5,458 bases of DNA from Syntrophaceae bacterium UBA3084 (GTDB lineage: Bacteria; Desulfobacterota; Syntrophia; Syntrophales; UBA6807): the NCBI GenBank assembly GCA_002367335.1, contig DFBI01000017.1, positions 1 to 5,458 of the forward strand. The letters run 5' to 3'. The position numbers and the translations under genes were made by a program. The notes under the pieces were generated by a model. It was not told the origin of the DNA. It was given only the letters and a program-made list of their open reading frames with translations, and did not search any database. Positions 5,387-5,458 of the stretch are shown in pieces. Numbering within the stretch: position 1 is the stretch's first letter; every line of letters begins with the position of its first letter.

Positions 5387-5415
5387 ACAATACATTGAAC
5401 CCCTTTATCTTTCAA
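5387..5415 (-). promoter_or_regulatory. Candidate sigma-70 promoter of the cyclase gene
   Basis: On the minus strand TTGAAA (5415-5410) and TATTGT (5392-5387) are 17 bp apart, matching the -35 at 5 of 6 and the -10 at 4 of 6. The transcript would start near 5380, giving a leader of about 40 nt. The palindrome TTGTACAA (5383-5390) overlaps the -10 and could be an operator. Confidence 0.4.
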
Positions 5416-5429
5416 GAATATTCATTGTT

Positions 5430-5458
5430 GATGAACTCGTAAAAAGTCGTCACTCCGG
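5430..5458 (+). repeat. Partial copy of the TCGTAAAAAG repeat, cut by the window end
   Basis: GATGAACTCGTAAAAAGTCG (5430-5449) matches 810-829 at 17 of 20 positions and runs straight into CGTCACTCCGG (5448-5458), the start of the palindromic core seen at 845. It therefore looks like a tighter version of copy 1. The rest lies outside the window. Confidence 0.7.

Noticed and set aside
763..5458. CRISPR array or attachment-site structure formed by the recurring repeats
   Set aside because: The copies are few, widely separated, in both orientations and without regular spacing. There are no cas, integrase or tRNA genes.

Overview
The window looks like a chromosomal stretch of a free-living, probably anaerobic Gram-negative bacterium of the Desulfobacterota (former Deltaproteobacteria) type. 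This is inference. It rests on a thiolase paired with a Zn-ribbon/OB-fold (DUF35) partner as in anaerobic acyl-CoA degradation, a sigma-54-type promoter in front of that pair, a short membrane-anchored class III cyclase, and gene gaps filled with palindromic dispersed repeats of the kind common in such genomes. No rRNA, tRNA, CRISPR array or transposase gene is visible.

Layout. Positions 1-754 (+) hold the C-terminal 250 residues of a DEAD-box RNA helicase cut by the window edge. Positions 755-1241 hold repeats and then the promoter region of the next operon. Positions 1242-2928 (+) are a two-gene operon: an SCP2/BbsB-type thiolase and, 4 nt later, a DUF35 protein. Positions 2929-3176 are mostly a MITE-like element with inverted ends, two G/C-rich hairpins, a G-quadruplex motif and a perfect 8-bp flanking direct repeat. 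Positions 3177-4094 (+) encode a PlsC-like acyltransferase. Positions 4095-4400 are a repeat-filled gap between convergent genes. Positions 4401-5339 (-) encode a two-TM class III adenylate/guanylate cyclase homologue. Its promoter region reaches to about 5415, and the window ends inside another copy of the repeat family.

Function. The thiolase and DUF35 protein very probably act as one complex cleaving or forming a 3-oxoacyl-CoA; the substrate cannot be told because no other pathway gene is present. The acyltransferase points to glycerolipid or other acyl transfer and has its own ribosome binding site. The cyclase homologue lacks the usual catalytic arginine, so its activity is doubtful. Helicase, acyltransferase and cyclase show no clear functional link to the thiolase operon.

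The least ordinary content is in the gaps. One terminal motif (consensus GAYRNNNTCGTAAAAAG) occurs five times in both orientations, next to two unrelated palindromic cores. A second repeat abuts or supplies the stop codons of two unrelated genes and appears interrupted by a small palindromic insert. I see no convincing new multi-gene system here.
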